The position numbers and the translations under genes are program-made. A stretch of DNA of 36,106 bases. Source: an uncultured Eubacteriales bacterium. GTDB lineage: Bacteria > Bacillota > Clostridia > Oscillospirales > Acutalibacteraceae. Below the pieces are notes generated by a model. It ran no database searches and was not told where the DNA came from. It saw nothing but the letters and a program-made list of their open reading frames with translations. Of this stretch, positions 16,018-24,396 are shown one piece after another. The stretch spans positions 1-36,106 of the forward strand of contig CAKTFN010000016.1 of NCBI GenBank assembly GCA_934561055.1, in the 5' to 3' direction. Within the stretch, counting starts at the first letter, position 1, and every line of letters begins with the position of its first letter.

Positions 16018-16506
16018 ATGAAAAATTACAGAGATCTTTTTAAAAGCTTTTTTTACGCTTTTCGCGGAATCGGTTCAACAATTTTGACCGAACGCAATAT
16101 GCGAATCCATCTGACATGTCTCGTTTATATGTTCTCAATCCTCTCTTTGACGGATTGGTTCACTTTGACGAGACTTGATTGGGCGGCGCTCATTTTTGCA
16201 AGCGCACTCGTAATTGCCGGCGAACTTTTTAACACTGCGATTGAAAATGCCGTTGACCTTGCAACGAGTGAATATAACGAATTTGCAAAAAAAGCGAAGG
16301 ATGCCGCTTCCGGTGCAGTGCTTGTTTGCGCAATCGGAGCGGTCGGAGTCGGACTTTTCGTTCTCCTTCAGCCGGAAGCGTTTGAAAAAATGTTCCGCTA
16401 TTTTGCACAGAATATCCCCATGCTTGTTCTTTTTGTTTTGAGTATCGTTCCGGCAACACTTTTCATTTTCTTCGGATTCGGAAAGAGGGGAAATAAGAAT
16501 GATTGA
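16018..16506 (+). CDS. dgkA: Diacylglycerol kinase / undecaprenol kinase family membrane protein
   Basis: A small integral membrane lipid kinase of the prokaryotic DGK family. In Gram-positives the substrate is often undecaprenol, feeding the lipid carrier pool for cell-wall synthesis. The 162-residue form starts MKNYRDLFKSFFYAFRG, the usual family N-terminus. The active-site segments ERNMRIH and GELFNTAIENAVDLAT are present with three to four hydrophobic helices. The start is uncertain: the ATG at 16018 has no visible ribosome binding site and follows a hairpin, while an in-frame TTG at 15961 would give a 181-residue form with a basic N-terminal extension. The C-terminal extra helix (MLVLFVLSIVPATLFIFF) is a slight extension. 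It overlaps tcdA by eight bases. Confidence 0.88.
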   Translation: MKNYRDLFKSFFYAFRGIGSTILTERNMRIHLTCLVYMFSILSLTDWFTLTRLDWAALIFASALVIAGELFNTAIENAVDLATSEYNEFAKKAKDAASGAVLVCAIGAVGVGLFVLLQPEAFEKMFRYFAQNIPMLVLFVLSIVPATLFIFFGFGKRGNKND

Positions 16507-17206
16507 CCGCTTTTCAAGAACACGCCTTCTTCTCGGCGATGAGGGCGTTGAAAAACTTCAAAAGGCAAAGGTTGCCGTTTTCGGAGTCGGAGGAGTCGGA
16601 GGCTTTGCGGCGGAAGCGCTCGCAAGAACCGGAGTCGGAACGCTTGAAATTATTGACAGCGACACGGTAAGCCTCACAAATCTTAACCGCCAGCTTATTG
16701 CTCTTGAAAGCACAATCGGGCAAAAAAAGGTTGAAGTTCTCAAAAGAAGGCTTCTTGACATTAACCCCGAAATCAATGTTATCGCCCGTGACGAATTCTT
16801 TCTTCCGGAAAATTCCGAGAGCTTTGACTTTTCATCTTATGATTACGTTGTTGACGCAATTGATACCGTGAGCGGAAAAATTGAACTTGTCATGAAAGCA
16901 AAGGAAGCCGAAACGCCGATAATCTGCTCAATGGGCGCCGGAAACAAGCTTGACCCGACCCGCTTTGAGGTTGCGGATCTTTTCTCAACTTCGGTTTGTC
17001 CGCTTGCCCGTGTAATGCGAACCGAGCTTCGCAAAAGGGGAGTAAAAAAACTGAAGGTTGTTTATTCAAAAGAACCGGCGCAAAAGCCCCGTGAAAGCGA
17101 AGAGCAAAGCGGAAAACGCCAAACTCCCGGCTCGCTTGCTTTTGTTCCTTCCGTTGCCGGGCTGATTATCGCTTCTGAAGTTGTGAAGGATATTGTCGGA
17201 TATTAA
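16499..17206 (+). CDS. tcdA: tRNA threonylcarbamoyladenosine dehydratase (ThiF/E1-like)
   Basis: A 235-residue ATP-dependent enzyme that cyclises t6A37 to ct6A37 in tRNAs reading ANN codons. The Rossmann ATP-binding start is clear (VAVFGVGGVGGFAAEALARTGVG), followed by the acidic residue IDSDTVSLTNLNRQ typical of TcdA/YgdL. The short length and the GSLAFVPSVAGLIIASEVVKDI tail separate it from ThiF and MoeB proteins. No catalytic Cys-rich extension is needed in this family. Last gene of the phoH-ybeY-dgkA-tcdA run, overlapping dgkA by eight bases and followed by a strong terminator. Confidence 0.9.
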   Translation: MIDRFSRTRLLLGDEGVEKLQKAKVAVFGVGGVGGFAAEALARTGVGTLEIIDSDTVSLTNLNRQLIALESTIGQKKVEVLKRRLLDINPEINVIARDEFFLPENSESFDFSSYDYVVDAIDTVSGKIELVMKAKEAETPIICSMGAGNKLDPTRFEVADLFSTSVCPLARVMRTELRKRGVKKLKVVYSKEPAQKPRESEEQSGKRQTPGSLAFVPSVAGLIIASEVVKDIVGY

Positions 17207-17209
17207 ATT

Positions 17210-17239
17210 AAAGCCGCCGGTTTTTCCGGTGGCTTTTTT
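17210..17239 (+). terminator. Terminator of the phoH-tcdA unit
   Basis: An 11-bp stem AAAGCCGCCGG / CCGGTGGCTTT with one wobble, loop of five T, T-run to 17239. It begins four bases after the tcdA stop. Confidence 0.92.
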
Positions 17240-17277
17240 GCGTCAATTTATAAAGTATCTATATCGGATGAATAAAT

Positions 17278-17314
17278 GAAAAAACTGCGACGAAACACTT
17301 ATGTCTCGTCGCAG
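17278..17314 (-). terminator. Terminator of the glycolytic operon (bidirectional)
   Basis: CTGCGACGA (17285-17293) pairs with TCGTCGCAG (17306-17314). On the minus strand it is followed by TTTTTTC, and on the plus strand by CCTTTTTT. Confidence 0.9.
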
Positions 17315-17327
17315 CCTTTTTTGTCTT

Positions 17328-18860
17328 TTATTTTACAATGCTTTCGCCGGTCATTTCCTCCGGCTGAGCGATTCCCATGATTTTGAGCATTGTCGGAGCG
17401 ATATCGCAAAGCTTTCCGCCGTCACGAAGCTCGCATTTGTGGTTGACAACAACAAACGGAACGGGGTTCGTCGTGTGAGCCGTGAACGGTGTTCCGTCTT
17501 CGGCAATCATCCTGTCAGCATTGCCGTGGTCAGCCGTGATTAGCATTACGCCGCCGATTTCTTTGATTGCGTCCGAAACTCTGCCGACGCATTTGTCAAC
17601 GGCTTCAACGGCTGCTTTTGCCGCTTCAAAAACGCCGGTGTGACCAACCATGTCGCAGTTTGCAAAGTTGAGAATGATTGCATCATATTTTTCCGATTTA
17701 ACCGCTTCAACAACCTTGTCCGTAACCTCGTATGCGCTCATTTCCGGCTGCATGTCATAGGTTGCAACTTTCGGTGAGGCAACAAGAATTCTGTCCTCGC
17801 CCTTGAACTGCTTCTCAACGCCGCCGTTGAAGAAGAAGGTGACATGAGCGTATTTCTCTGTTTCGGCAATACGAAGCTGAGTAAGACCGAGGTCGGAAAT
17901 ATATTCACCGAAGGTGTTTTTGAGTGACTGCGGCTTGAACGCAACGTGAACGTTCGGCATTGTTGCGTCGTACTGAGTCATGCAGACATAGTAAAGCGGG
18001 AAGAAGCCGTTCTTTCTTTCAAAGCCGGTGAAAGCTTCGTCAACAAAAGTGCGGGTAATTTCTCTCGCTCTGTCCGGACGGAAGTTGAAGAAAACAACAG
18101 AATCATTCGGCTTAACCGTTGCGTTTTCAAGGCAAACGGTCGGAAGAACAAATTCATCGGTGAGATGCTTTCCGTCCTCGTCAATCGTTTCATATGACTT
18201 TTTGATTGCTTCAACGGGGTCTGAAGCCTTGATTCCTTCGCCGTATACCATTGCGGCATAAGCTTTTGAAACTCTTTCCCAGCGGTTGTCCCTGTCCATT
18301 GCGTAGTAACGACCCATGACCGTTGCAACCTTGCCTACGCCGATTTCGTTAAGCTTTTCGATTGTTTTAGCAACATAGTCCGCGCCGGAAGCCGGGGGAA
18401 CGTCACGTCCGTCAAGGAAGCAGTGAACAAAAACTTTTTCAAGTCCCATTCTTTTTGCAAGTTCAACGATTGCATACATATGAGTGTTGTGGCTGTGAAC
18501 GCCGCCGTCGCTCATGAGTCCCATGAGGTGAAGAGCCGAGCCGTTCTTTTTGCAGTTTTCCATTGCGCCGACAAGGGCTTCGTTTTTGAAAAAGTCGCCG
18601 TCATGAATTGACTTTGTGATTCTTGTGAGTTCCTGATAAACAACGCGGCCTGCGCCGATGTTTGTGTGGCCGACTTCGCTGTTGCCCATCTGACCGTCGG
18701 GAAGGCCGACGTCCATGCCTGAAGCGCCGATATACGTCATCGGGTTTTCGCTCATAAGGCGGTCAAGGTTCGGCTTGTTCGCTGCGGCGATAGCGTTTCC
18801 GTAATCGGACGGATTTTTTCCGAAACCGTCCATGATGCAAAGTAAAACAGTTTTTTTCAT
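17328..18860 (-). CDS. gpmI: 2,3-bisphosphoglycerate-independent phosphoglycerate mutase
   Basis: Interconverts 3- and 2-phosphoglycerate in glycolysis using two Mn2+ ions. The 510-residue length is typical. The metal and phosphoserine sites are visible: MDGFG with Asp11, and the catalytic Ser61 in GQMGNSEVGH. The inserted phosphotransferase domain has VHCFLDGRDVPP, and the C-terminal metal ligands are in NFANCDMVGHTG and LITADHGNAD. The ribosome binding site (GAAAGGCAG) is modest and rather far from the ATG. Third gene of pgk-tpiA-gpmI; a hairpin with a U-run between tpiA and gpmI may lower its expression. Confidence 0.97.
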   Translation of the reverse strand: MKKTVLLCIMDGFGKNPSDYGNAIAAANKPNLDRLMSENPMTYIGASGMDVGLPDGQMGNSEVGHTNIGAGRVVYQELTRITKSIHDGDFFKNEALVGAMENCKKNGSALHLMGLMSDGGVHSHNTHMYAIVELAKRMGLEKVFVHCFLDGRDVPPASGADYVAKTIEKLNEIGVGKVATVMGRYYAMDRDNRWERVSKAYAAMVYGEGIKASDPVEAIKKSYETIDEDGKHLTDEFVLPTVCLENATVKPNDSVVFFNFRPDRAREITRTFVDEAFTGFERKNGFFPLYYVCMTQYDATMPNVHVAFKPQSLKNTFGEYISDLGLTQLRIAETEKYAHVTFFFNGGVEKQFKGEDRILVASPKVATYDMQPEMSAYEVTDKVVEAVKSEKYDAIILNFANCDMVGHTGVFEAAKAAVEAVDKCVGRVSDAIKEIGGVMLITADHGNADRMIAEDGTPFTAHTTNPVPFVVVNHKCELRDGGKLCDIAPTMLKIMGIAQPEEMTGESIVK

Positions 18861-18896
18861 TATAAAGATCTGCCTTTCGATAACTTTTTACTTTTC

Positions 18897-18921
18897 AAAA
18901 AAGGGCTGCGAAGCAACCCTT
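18897..18921 (-). terminator. Intercistronic hairpin between tpiA and gpmI
   Basis: AAGGGCTGC (18901-18909) pairs with GCAACCCTT (18913-18921), one wobble, three-base loop, six T on the minus strand. It has the form of an intrinsic terminator but lies inside the operon, suggesting partial read-through. Confidence 0.75.
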
Positions 18922-18935
18922 TCAGTGATTTTTAA

Positions 18936-19703
18936 TTATTTGCTTGCGGCCTTAACGATTACCGAAAAGTCCTGAGCTTTGAGTGATGCGCCTCCGATGA
19001 GTCCGCCGTCAACGTTGACTTTTGAAACAAGTTCGTCGGCATTCTTTGCGTTCATCGAACCGCCGTACTGAACGGTAACGGTTTCTGCAACGTCTGCACC
19101 GTAAGCTTCTGCGATTGCTGCACGAACAAAGCCGTTGCCTTCGTCTGCCTGGTCTGCCGTTGCGGTAACGCCGGTTCCGATTGCCCAAACGGGTTCGTAA
19201 GCGATGATAACGTTCTTGAGCTGTTCGGCCGAAACGTTAGTGAGAGCCATCTTTGTCTGGTACTTGAGGAGGGTTTCGGTGTAGCCGAGTTCTCTCTGCT
19301 CAAGGGTTTCGCCGACGCAAACGATGGTCTTGAGTCCTGCGTTGAGGGCTGCAAGGGTGCGAAGGTTAACGGTCTGGTCGGTTTCGCCGAAGTAGGTTCT
19401 TCTTTCGCTGTGACCGATTACAACGTACTCAACGCCTGCTTCCTTGAGCATATCGGTTGAAACTTCACCGGTGTAAGCACCCGAAGCTTTGAAGTGAACG
19501 TTTTCTGCGCCGATTTTGATGTTTGAACCCTTAGCTGCTTCAACGGCTGCGGGAATGTCAATATAGGGAACGCAAAGAACAACATCGCAGTCTGCACCGG
19601 CAACAAGCGGCTTCATCTCGTTGATGAGAGCGGTTGTCTGCGAGGGGGTGTTGTTCATTTTCCAGTTTCCGGCAATAACTGCCTTGCGAAGTTCTTTTTT
19701 CAT
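18936..19703 (-). CDS. tpiA: Triosephosphate isomerase
   Basis: Interconverts dihydroxyacetone phosphate and glyceraldehyde 3-phosphate. The start is set at ATG 19701-19703 (MKKELRKAVIAGNWKMN, 255 residues) with an AAAGGAGT site; an upstream in-frame start would add 13 unconserved residues. Catalytic Lys15 (NWKMN), His98 (VIGHSERR) and Glu170 (AYEPVWAIGTG) are all present, as is the phosphate-binding VQYGGSMNAKN. Middle gene of pgk-tpiA-gpmI, 42 bases after pgk. Confidence 0.97.
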   Translation of the reverse strand: MKKELRKAVIAGNWKMNNTPSQTTALINEMKPLVAGADCDVVLCVPYIDIPAAVEAAKGSNIKIGAENVHFKASGAYTGEVSTDMLKEAGVEYVVIGHSERRTYFGETDQTVNLRTLAALNAGLKTIVCVGETLEQRELGYTETLLKYQTKMALTNVSAEQLKNVIIAYEPVWAIGTGVTATADQADEGNGFVRAAIAEAYGADVAETVTVQYGGSMNAKNADELVSKVNVDGGLIGGASLKAQDFSVIVKAASK

Positions 19704-19745
19704 TTTGGAAGACTCCTTTATTTTAAAAGTATGGATTAACAAAAA

Positions 19746-20936
19746 TTATTTGTCGTTGAGAGCCGCAACACCCGGAAGTTCCTTGCCTTCAAGGAATTCA
19801 AGCGAAGCACCGCCGCCGGTTGAAATGTGGCTCATCTTGTCAGCGAAGCCGAGCTTTTCGATTGCAGCTGCGCTGTCGCCGCCTCCGATGATTGAAATTG
19901 CGTTGCTGTCGGCAATTGCGGTTGCAACACCGATTGTTCCGGATGCAAAGTGTTCCCATTCGGAAACGCCCATCGGTCCGTTCCAAATTACGGTGCCTGC
20001 ATCCTTAACGGCGTCGGCAAAAATCCGAGTGGTCTTCGGTCCGATGTCAAGACCCATCCAGCCGTCGGGAATATCGTCCGAGTTAACGGTCATAAATTCG
20101 GTGTCCTCTTTGTATTCCTTGCCGACAACGTTGTCAACGGGAATAAGGAAGTTGACGCCCTTTGCTTTTGCGTCGGCCATCATCTGCTTTGCAAGGTCAA
20201 TCTTGTCGGTTTCGCAGATTGATGTTCCGACCGAATGGCCGAGAGCGGCAAAGAAGGTGTAAGCCATACCGCCGCCGACGATGAGGGTGTCAACCTTGTT
20301 GAGAAGGTTGGTGATTACGCCGATCTTGTCCGAAACCTTTGCGCCGCCGAGGATCGCAACGAGGGGTCTCTTCGGGTTTTCAAGAGCGCCGCCGATGTAT
20401 TTGAGCTCTTTCTGAATGAGGAAGCCGCAAACAGCGGGAAGATAATCGGCAACACCGGTCGTTGAGCTGTGCGCTCTGTGAGCCGAGCCGAAAGCGTCGT
20501 TGACATAAATCTCTGCAAGAGAAGCAAGAGCTTTTGAAAATTCGGGGTCGTTCTTGGTTTCTTCTGCGTGGAAACGAACGTTTTCAAGGAGCATAACTTC
20601 GCCGTCCTTGAGTGAAGCGGCAAGCTCTTTTGCGCTGTCGCCGACAACGTCTTTTGCCATTTTTACGTCCTGGCCGAGAAGTTCGCCGAGTCTTTTTGCA
20701 ACGGGAGCGAGAGAAAATTCGGGATTGAATTCTCCCTTGGGTCTTCCGAGGTGAGAGCAGAGGATAACCTTTGCGCCGTGGTCGATGAGATATTTAATGG
20801 TCGGAAGCGAAGCAACAATTCTCTTGTCGCTGGTGATTACGCCGTTTTCCATTTTTACGTTGAAGTCGCAGCGAACAAGAACTTTCTTGCCCTTTACGTC
20901 GATGTCTTCAACTGATTTTTTGTTCAGTACGTTCAT
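19746..20936 (-). CDS. pgk: Phosphoglycerate kinase
   Basis: Produces ATP from 1,3-bisphosphoglycerate. The 396-residue enzyme begins with VLVRCDFNV, continues through HLGRPKG and NDAFGSAHRAHSST in the substrate-binding N-domain, VAILGGAKVSDKIGV at the hinge, and ends with the nucleotide-binding GGGDSAAAIEKLG and STGGGASLEFLEG. The ATG has a GAAAGGAAAG site. First gene of the operon, with its own promoter upstream. gap is not adjacent within the window. Confidence 0.98.
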   Translation of the reverse strand: MNVLNKKSVEDIDVKGKKVLVRCDFNVKMENGVITSDKRIVASLPTIKYLIDHGAKVILCSHLGRPKGEFNPEFSLAPVAKRLGELLGQDVKMAKDVVGDSAKELAASLKDGEVMLLENVRFHAEETKNDPEFSKALASLAEIYVNDAFGSAHRAHSSTTGVADYLPAVCGFLIQKELKYIGGALENPKRPLVAILGGAKVSDKIGVITNLLNKVDTLIVGGGMAYTFFAALGHSVGTSICETDKIDLAKQMMADAKAKGVNFLIPVDNVVGKEYKEDTEFMTVNSDDIPDGWMGLDIGPKTTRIFADAVKDAGTVIWNGPMGVSEWEHFASGTIGVATAIADSNAISIIGGGDSAAAIEKLGFADKMSHISTGGGASLEFLEGKELPGVAALNDK

Positions 20937-21007
20937 TTGGTTCTTTCCTTTCGTTTTATAAGATGGTTTTGATTAATAACATAAGTAATTGTTTCCAATC
21001 AACAGAC

Positions 21008-21036
21008 ATTTTATAACAAGCGTGGAATTTTTTCAA
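21008..21036 (-). promoter_or_regulatory. pgk-tpiA-gpmI promoter
   Basis: Minus strand TTGAAA (21031-21036), 17-base spacer, TAAAAT (21008-21013). The leader is about 65 bases. No CggR-like operator was recognised. Confidence 0.65.
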
Positions 21037-21145
21037 GTCTTTTGAGTAAAAAAAGCTCAAACAAAACGCTTAAAATTGAAAAAGAGGAGCAAAAAAGGGG
21101 GTAATGTCGCAAATCATTGCGCCGAATACTCCGCAGAAAGAAGAA

Positions 21146-21178
21146 TCCCTCCCTTTTTAAGACGAAAAAAAGGAGGGA
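21146..21178 (-). terminator. Hairpin after the TfoX-N gene
   Basis: TCCCTCC (21146-21152) pairs with GGAGGGA (21172-21178), extended by a T5/A5 segment across a one-base bulge. The downstream tract TTCTTCTTTC is only moderately U-rich. Confidence 0.6.
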
Positions 21179-21184
21179 ATGCTT

Positions 21185-21496
21185 TTACTTTTTCTTTTTC
21201 GGAACGGGAATGACCTTTTCAAGGGTACTTAAAACCTTAGACGAAAGCTCTTTGTTTTCAATGTCGAGAACAAAATGTTCCTTTGCTCCGTCATACGGGA
21301 AACCGGATTCGCAGTTTTCAAAAAAGCTTGAAACTTCCGGAATCTTTTTGACGAAAACCGTGTTGTCGCAAACGAGGAGAACCGGCTTTTCGTTAATGTA
21401 TATCATGTATTCGCCGAACATTTTTTTCGCTTTAACATTTTCAAATCCTTGAATGTTTTCAAGAACAAAGTCGATGTATTCCTTTGATGTTGCCAT
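21185..21496 (-). CDS. TfoX N-terminal domain protein
   Basis: A 103-residue protein matching the TfoX/Sxy N-terminal domain: KEYIDFVLENIQGF, then VKAKKMFGEYMIYINEKPVLLVCDN and the FPYDGAKEHFVLD segment. The stand-alone domain is common in Firmicutes, where it is not shown to control competence. Its role is unknown. The start is set at ATG 21494-21496 with GGAGGAT upstream; an in-frame start at 21526 would add ten residues. It ends in a basic PVPKKKK tail. Last gene of the ymfF-to-topB run, 44 bases after topB. Confidence 0.85.
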   Translation of the reverse strand: MATSKEYIDFVLENIQGFENVKAKKMFGEYMIYINEKPVLLVCDNTVFVKKIPEVSSFFENCESGFPYDGAKEHFVLDIENKELSSKVLSTLEKVIPVPKKKK

Positions 21497-21540
21497 ACGC
21501 TTATCCTCCGAAACGAAAAATGTCAAATCCTCTTTGACGG

Positions 21541-23703
21541 TTATTTCAATAATATACTGAACGGATTGTCGTTCTTGTCCTTTTCTTTTTCCTTTGCCGC
21601 CTGTTTTCTCATGTAATTGAGAACGTCGTGCTTTCCGGCGCCGTCTCCCGACTTGCGCTTGTTAAAATCGGAAAGTTTTTCACGGTAGCCGCAAACGCAG
21701 GCGAAAATCCGCTTTTCTTCCTCACCGCGAAGCTCAAGCTTTTTGTGGCAATTCGGGCAGCGGGCGTTCGTTGTTTGAGTCAGACCCTTGCGGTAGCCGC
21801 ATTCCCTGTCCTGACAAACGAGCATTTTTCCCTTCTTGCCGTTGACTTCAAGGAGATACTTTCCGCAAACGGGGCATTTCTCTTTGGTTGCGTTGTCATG
21901 GGTATATTGTGCGTCGCTCGCAATGACCAAAGAAACGAGCTTCGTTGCGTATTCTCTCATTTCGCCGATGAATTTTTTCATGCTTGCCGTGCCTTTGCTG
22001 ATGTTTTGAAGTTGCTGTTCCCACTGTGCGGTAAGCTCTGCGCTTTTGAGGTCGGGCGGAACAATTTTAATCAATTGCTTTCCTTTTGCCGTCGGATGAA
22101 TTTCCTTTCCGACACGCTCGACAGAAAAGTTGTCAAAAAGCTTTTCGATGATATCCGCTCTCGTTGCAGGCGTTCCGAGTCCGCTCGTGGTTTCGATGAT
22201 TGCCTTGAGCTTTTTGTCGGCAATCTGCTTTGACGGATTTTCCATTGCCGAAAGGAGAGTCGCTTCCGTGTACCTTGCCGGAGGTCTTGTTTTTCCCGTG
22301 ACGAGCTTTGTGTTCAAAACCGGAACGGTCATTCCCTGTCTCAGTTCGGGAAGTTGCTGATTCTTGATTTCCGCATCCTCGTCCTCTTCGTCGGAAGCTA
22401 AGCCGTAAATCTCTTTCCAGCCGCTTTTTTTCATAACTTTTCCCTTTGCGAAAAAGCTTTTTCCGCCGATATCGAGCGTAACCTTGACTTCGTCGTATTC
22501 GCACGGCTCGGAAAGAACGGCAAGAAAACGTTTAACAACAAGGTCGTAGATGTTCCGCTCGTCAAAGGTCAGCTTTGAAAAATTCGCCGCCTGTTCGGTC
22601 GGAATGATTGCGTGGTGGTCGGTGACCTTCGCTGCGTTGACGATGTACTTCGTTGAAAGCGGCTTTCTGTAAAGGGTCATCGCCGCCTTTTGGTAAGGGC
22701 CTTGGGCGATTGAACGAAGCCTTTCCGGAATGGTTGCAACAACGTCATCGGTTATGTACCGTGAATCCGTTCTCGGATAGGTGAGAACCTTGTGCCGTTC
22801 ATAAAGGCTTTGCATGAGCGAAAGGGTCTGCTTTGCGGAATAGCCGAATTTCTTGTTTGCGTCACGCTGAAGCTCCGTAAGGTCGTAAGCCGCCGGCGGA
22901 GCTTGCGTTTTTGCGCTTTTTTCAAGCTTTGAAACGGTTGCGGTTTTTCCCGAAACTGCTTTTTGAATACTCTCTGCAAAGGCTTTGTCCGAAAAGCGTG
23001 TGTTGTTTTTTGAATCGCGGAACGTTGCCGAAAAGCCCTTAAAAAGCGCTTGAACGGTGAAGTAATCCTTCGGTTTGAAGGCGAGAATTTCCTCTTCTCT
23101 TTGAACGATAAGCGCAAGGGTCGGGGTCTGAACTCTTCCGGCGGAAAGCTGTGCATTGAAGCGGCAGGTCAAAGCCCTCGTGACGTTCAGGCCGACAAGC
23201 CAGTCGGCTTCGGCTCTTGCCTGGGCGGAAAAGTAAAGGTTGTCGTATTCCTTGGCCGGCTTGAGGTTTGAAAAGCCCTCTTTGATAGCCCTGTCGGTTT
23301 GAGATGAAATCCAAAGGCGGAAGGCGGGCTTTTTGAAGTGAGCTTTCATCATTATCCAACGTGCGACAAGCTCGCCCTCCCGTCCTGCGTCGGTTGCGAT
23401 GATGAGGCGGTCGATATCGGCTCTGCCCATAAGTTTTGAAACGGTTCGGTATTGCTTTGAAGTCTGCTTGATTACAACAAGCTTCATTTTCTCCGGCAGC
23501 ATCGGAAGATCCTCAAGCCGCCAGGCTTTGTATTTGTCGTCATAAGCGTCCGGGTCGGCGAGGGTAACGAGGTGGCCGAGCGCCCAGGTTATAACATATT
23601 TGTCGCCTTCAATAAAGCCGTCTGCGCTTTTCCTTGCGCCGAGAACACGGGCGATATCCCTTGCAACTGACGGCTTTTCGGCAAGGACAAGTGCTTTTGC
23701 CAT
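21541..23703 (-). CDS. topB: DNA topoisomerase III (type IA)
   Basis: Type IA topoisomerase that decatenates and relaxes DNA through a 5'-phosphotyrosine bond. The start is set at ATG 23701-23703 (MAKALVLAEKPSVARD, 720 residues, AAGGAG site). The Toprim domain contributes Glu9 and the acidic ATDAGREGE near 103-111. The active-site Tyr309 is in LTYPRTDSRY. The C-terminus carries two zinc ribbons (CPVCGKYLLEVNGK... CQDRECGYR and CPNCHKKLEL... CVCGYREK, about 600-672) and a lysine-rich tail. It lies 13 bases downstream of the DUF3791/DUF3990 cassette and is probably co-transcribed with it. TopB in Firmicutes is often on mobile elements, but here the flanks look chromosomal. Confidence 0.95.
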   Translation of the reverse strand: MAKALVLAEKPSVARDIARVLGARKSADGFIEGDKYVITWALGHLVTLADPDAYDDKYKAWRLEDLPMLPEKMKLVVIKQTSKQYRTVSKLMGRADIDRLIIATDAGREGELVARWIMMKAHFKKPAFRLWISSQTDRAIKEGFSNLKPAKEYDNLYFSAQARAEADWLVGLNVTRALTCRFNAQLSAGRVQTPTLALIVQREEEILAFKPKDYFTVQALFKGFSATFRDSKNNTRFSDKAFAESIQKAVSGKTATVSKLEKSAKTQAPPAAYDLTELQRDANKKFGYSAKQTLSLMQSLYERHKVLTYPRTDSRYITDDVVATIPERLRSIAQGPYQKAAMTLYRKPLSTKYIVNAAKVTDHHAIIPTEQAANFSKLTFDERNIYDLVVKRFLAVLSEPCEYDEVKVTLDIGGKSFFAKGKVMKKSGWKEIYGLASDEEDEDAEIKNQQLPELRQGMTVPVLNTKLVTGKTRPPARYTEATLLSAMENPSKQIADKKLKAIIETTSGLGTPATRADIIEKLFDNFSVERVGKEIHPTAKGKQLIKIVPPDLKSAELTAQWEQQLQNISKGTASMKKFIGEMREYATKLVSLVIASDAQYTHDNATKEKCPVCGKYLLEVNGKKGKMLVCQDRECGYRKGLTQTTNARCPNCHKKLELRGEEEKRIFACVCGYREKLSDFNKRKSGDGAGKHDVLNYMRKQAAKEKEKDKNDNPFSILLK

Positions 23704-23716
23704 AAAGTTTTTCTCC

Positions 23717-23929
23717 TTATTTTCGGTTGATATATTCCTGTTCAAGGTTTTCCGTAAGATAGGCGTCGCTCATGCAGTGCATATCCGAAACGCCGTTTTT
23801 CATAAAATCATAGGTTTCGGAATGATAGAAAAATCCGAGTGCTTCATCGAGCGTAATGCCTTCCTTTTTTGAAAAAGCTTCAATTATTCTTGCATACTTT
23901 TTTTGAAGAAGGACAGGATTTGCGTTCAT
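23717..23929 (-). CDS. Small protein of the DUF3791/DUF3990 cassette (uncharacterised)
   Basis: A 70-residue acidic-helical protein with LLQKKYARIIEAFSKKEGITLDEALGFFYHSETYDFMKNG split by a likely turn, followed by VSDMHCMSDAYLTENLEQEY. The phrase SDMHCMSDAYL looks like a family signature. I recall similar short proteins near DUF3990 genes in Clostridia, some labelled DUF3791, but I cannot name the family with certainty. Its ATG overlaps the stop of the DUF3990 gene by four bases (ATGA), with GAAAGGAGCG inside that gene, so the two are translationally coupled. The small size and coupling would suit an antitoxin or immunity-like partner (inference). Confidence 0.75.
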   Translation of the reverse strand: MNANPVLLQKKYARIIEAFSKKEGITLDEALGFFYHSETYDFMKNGVSDMHCMSDAYLTENLEQEYINRK

Positions 23930-24396
23930 AATTTTTCGCTCCTTTCAAACTTCAAAAATTCAAGTGATTTTTCACTGCGAAAGCAAAGCTGAAGATTCGG
24001 TTTTTCAAACTTCAGCCTTTTGAGCGCTTCGCTTTTTTCAATCAGTCCGTCAAAATAAAGCTCAACGGTGTTGAAAACTTTGTCGTTTGCAACGCCGCCG
24101 GAAACAAGGTCATAACCGCTCTTGTCCCGACCGCTTCTGCAATCAAGGATAAAGTCAAGCCACGCTTCGCTGTACGAATCAAAGGAAAGCGTTTTTAAAA
24201 CCGAAAAAGCGTTTTCGTCAAAATCATAAACCGAAACGATTCCGTTTTCGCCTTTGCGTATGAATTTTTTGCACCATTTTTCGGCTTGCTCATATATCGG
24301 CGTAACATAAAATCCGCGCCCAAAATCAACGTTATTTCGTGAATGTGAAAGATCGGGCGTTCTGATTTCAGTGTTTGAACCGTGATAAAGTTTCAT
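23926..24396 (-). CDS. DUF3990-type protein, ADP-ribosyltransferase-like
   Basis: A 156-residue protein starting MKLYHGSN (ATG 24394-24396, AAAGGGG upstream; a TTG two codons earlier is less likely). The layout YHGS (His5), then DFGRGFYVTPIYEQAEKW (Tyr30), then a late NLQLCF strand (Gln136) fits the DUF3990 family, which I recall as related to the ADP-ribosyltransferase fold. His5 and Tyr30 would be the first two NAD-contacting positions. The third position appears to be Gln rather than Glu, so activity is uncertain. YDLVSGGVANDKVF is another conserved-looking block. It overlaps both neighbours by four bases, in a cassette set between ymfH and topB. A toxin-like or regulatory modification role is inferred only. 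Confidence 0.8.
   Translation of the reverse strand: MKLYHGSNTEIRTPDLSHSRNNVDFGRGFYVTPIYEQAEKWCKKFIRKGENGIVSVYDFDENAFSVLKTLSFDSYSEAWLDFILDCRSGRDKSGYDLVSGGVANDKVFNTVELYFDGLIEKSEALKRLKFEKPNLQLCFRSEKSLEFLKFERSEKL

Noticed and set aside
19621..20262. 213-codon plus-strand open frame
   Set aside because: Antisense to tpiA/pgk; a by-product of their codon pattern with no family signal.
21628..22233. 201-codon plus-strand open frame
   Set aside because: Antisense to topB; composition follows the topB codons.
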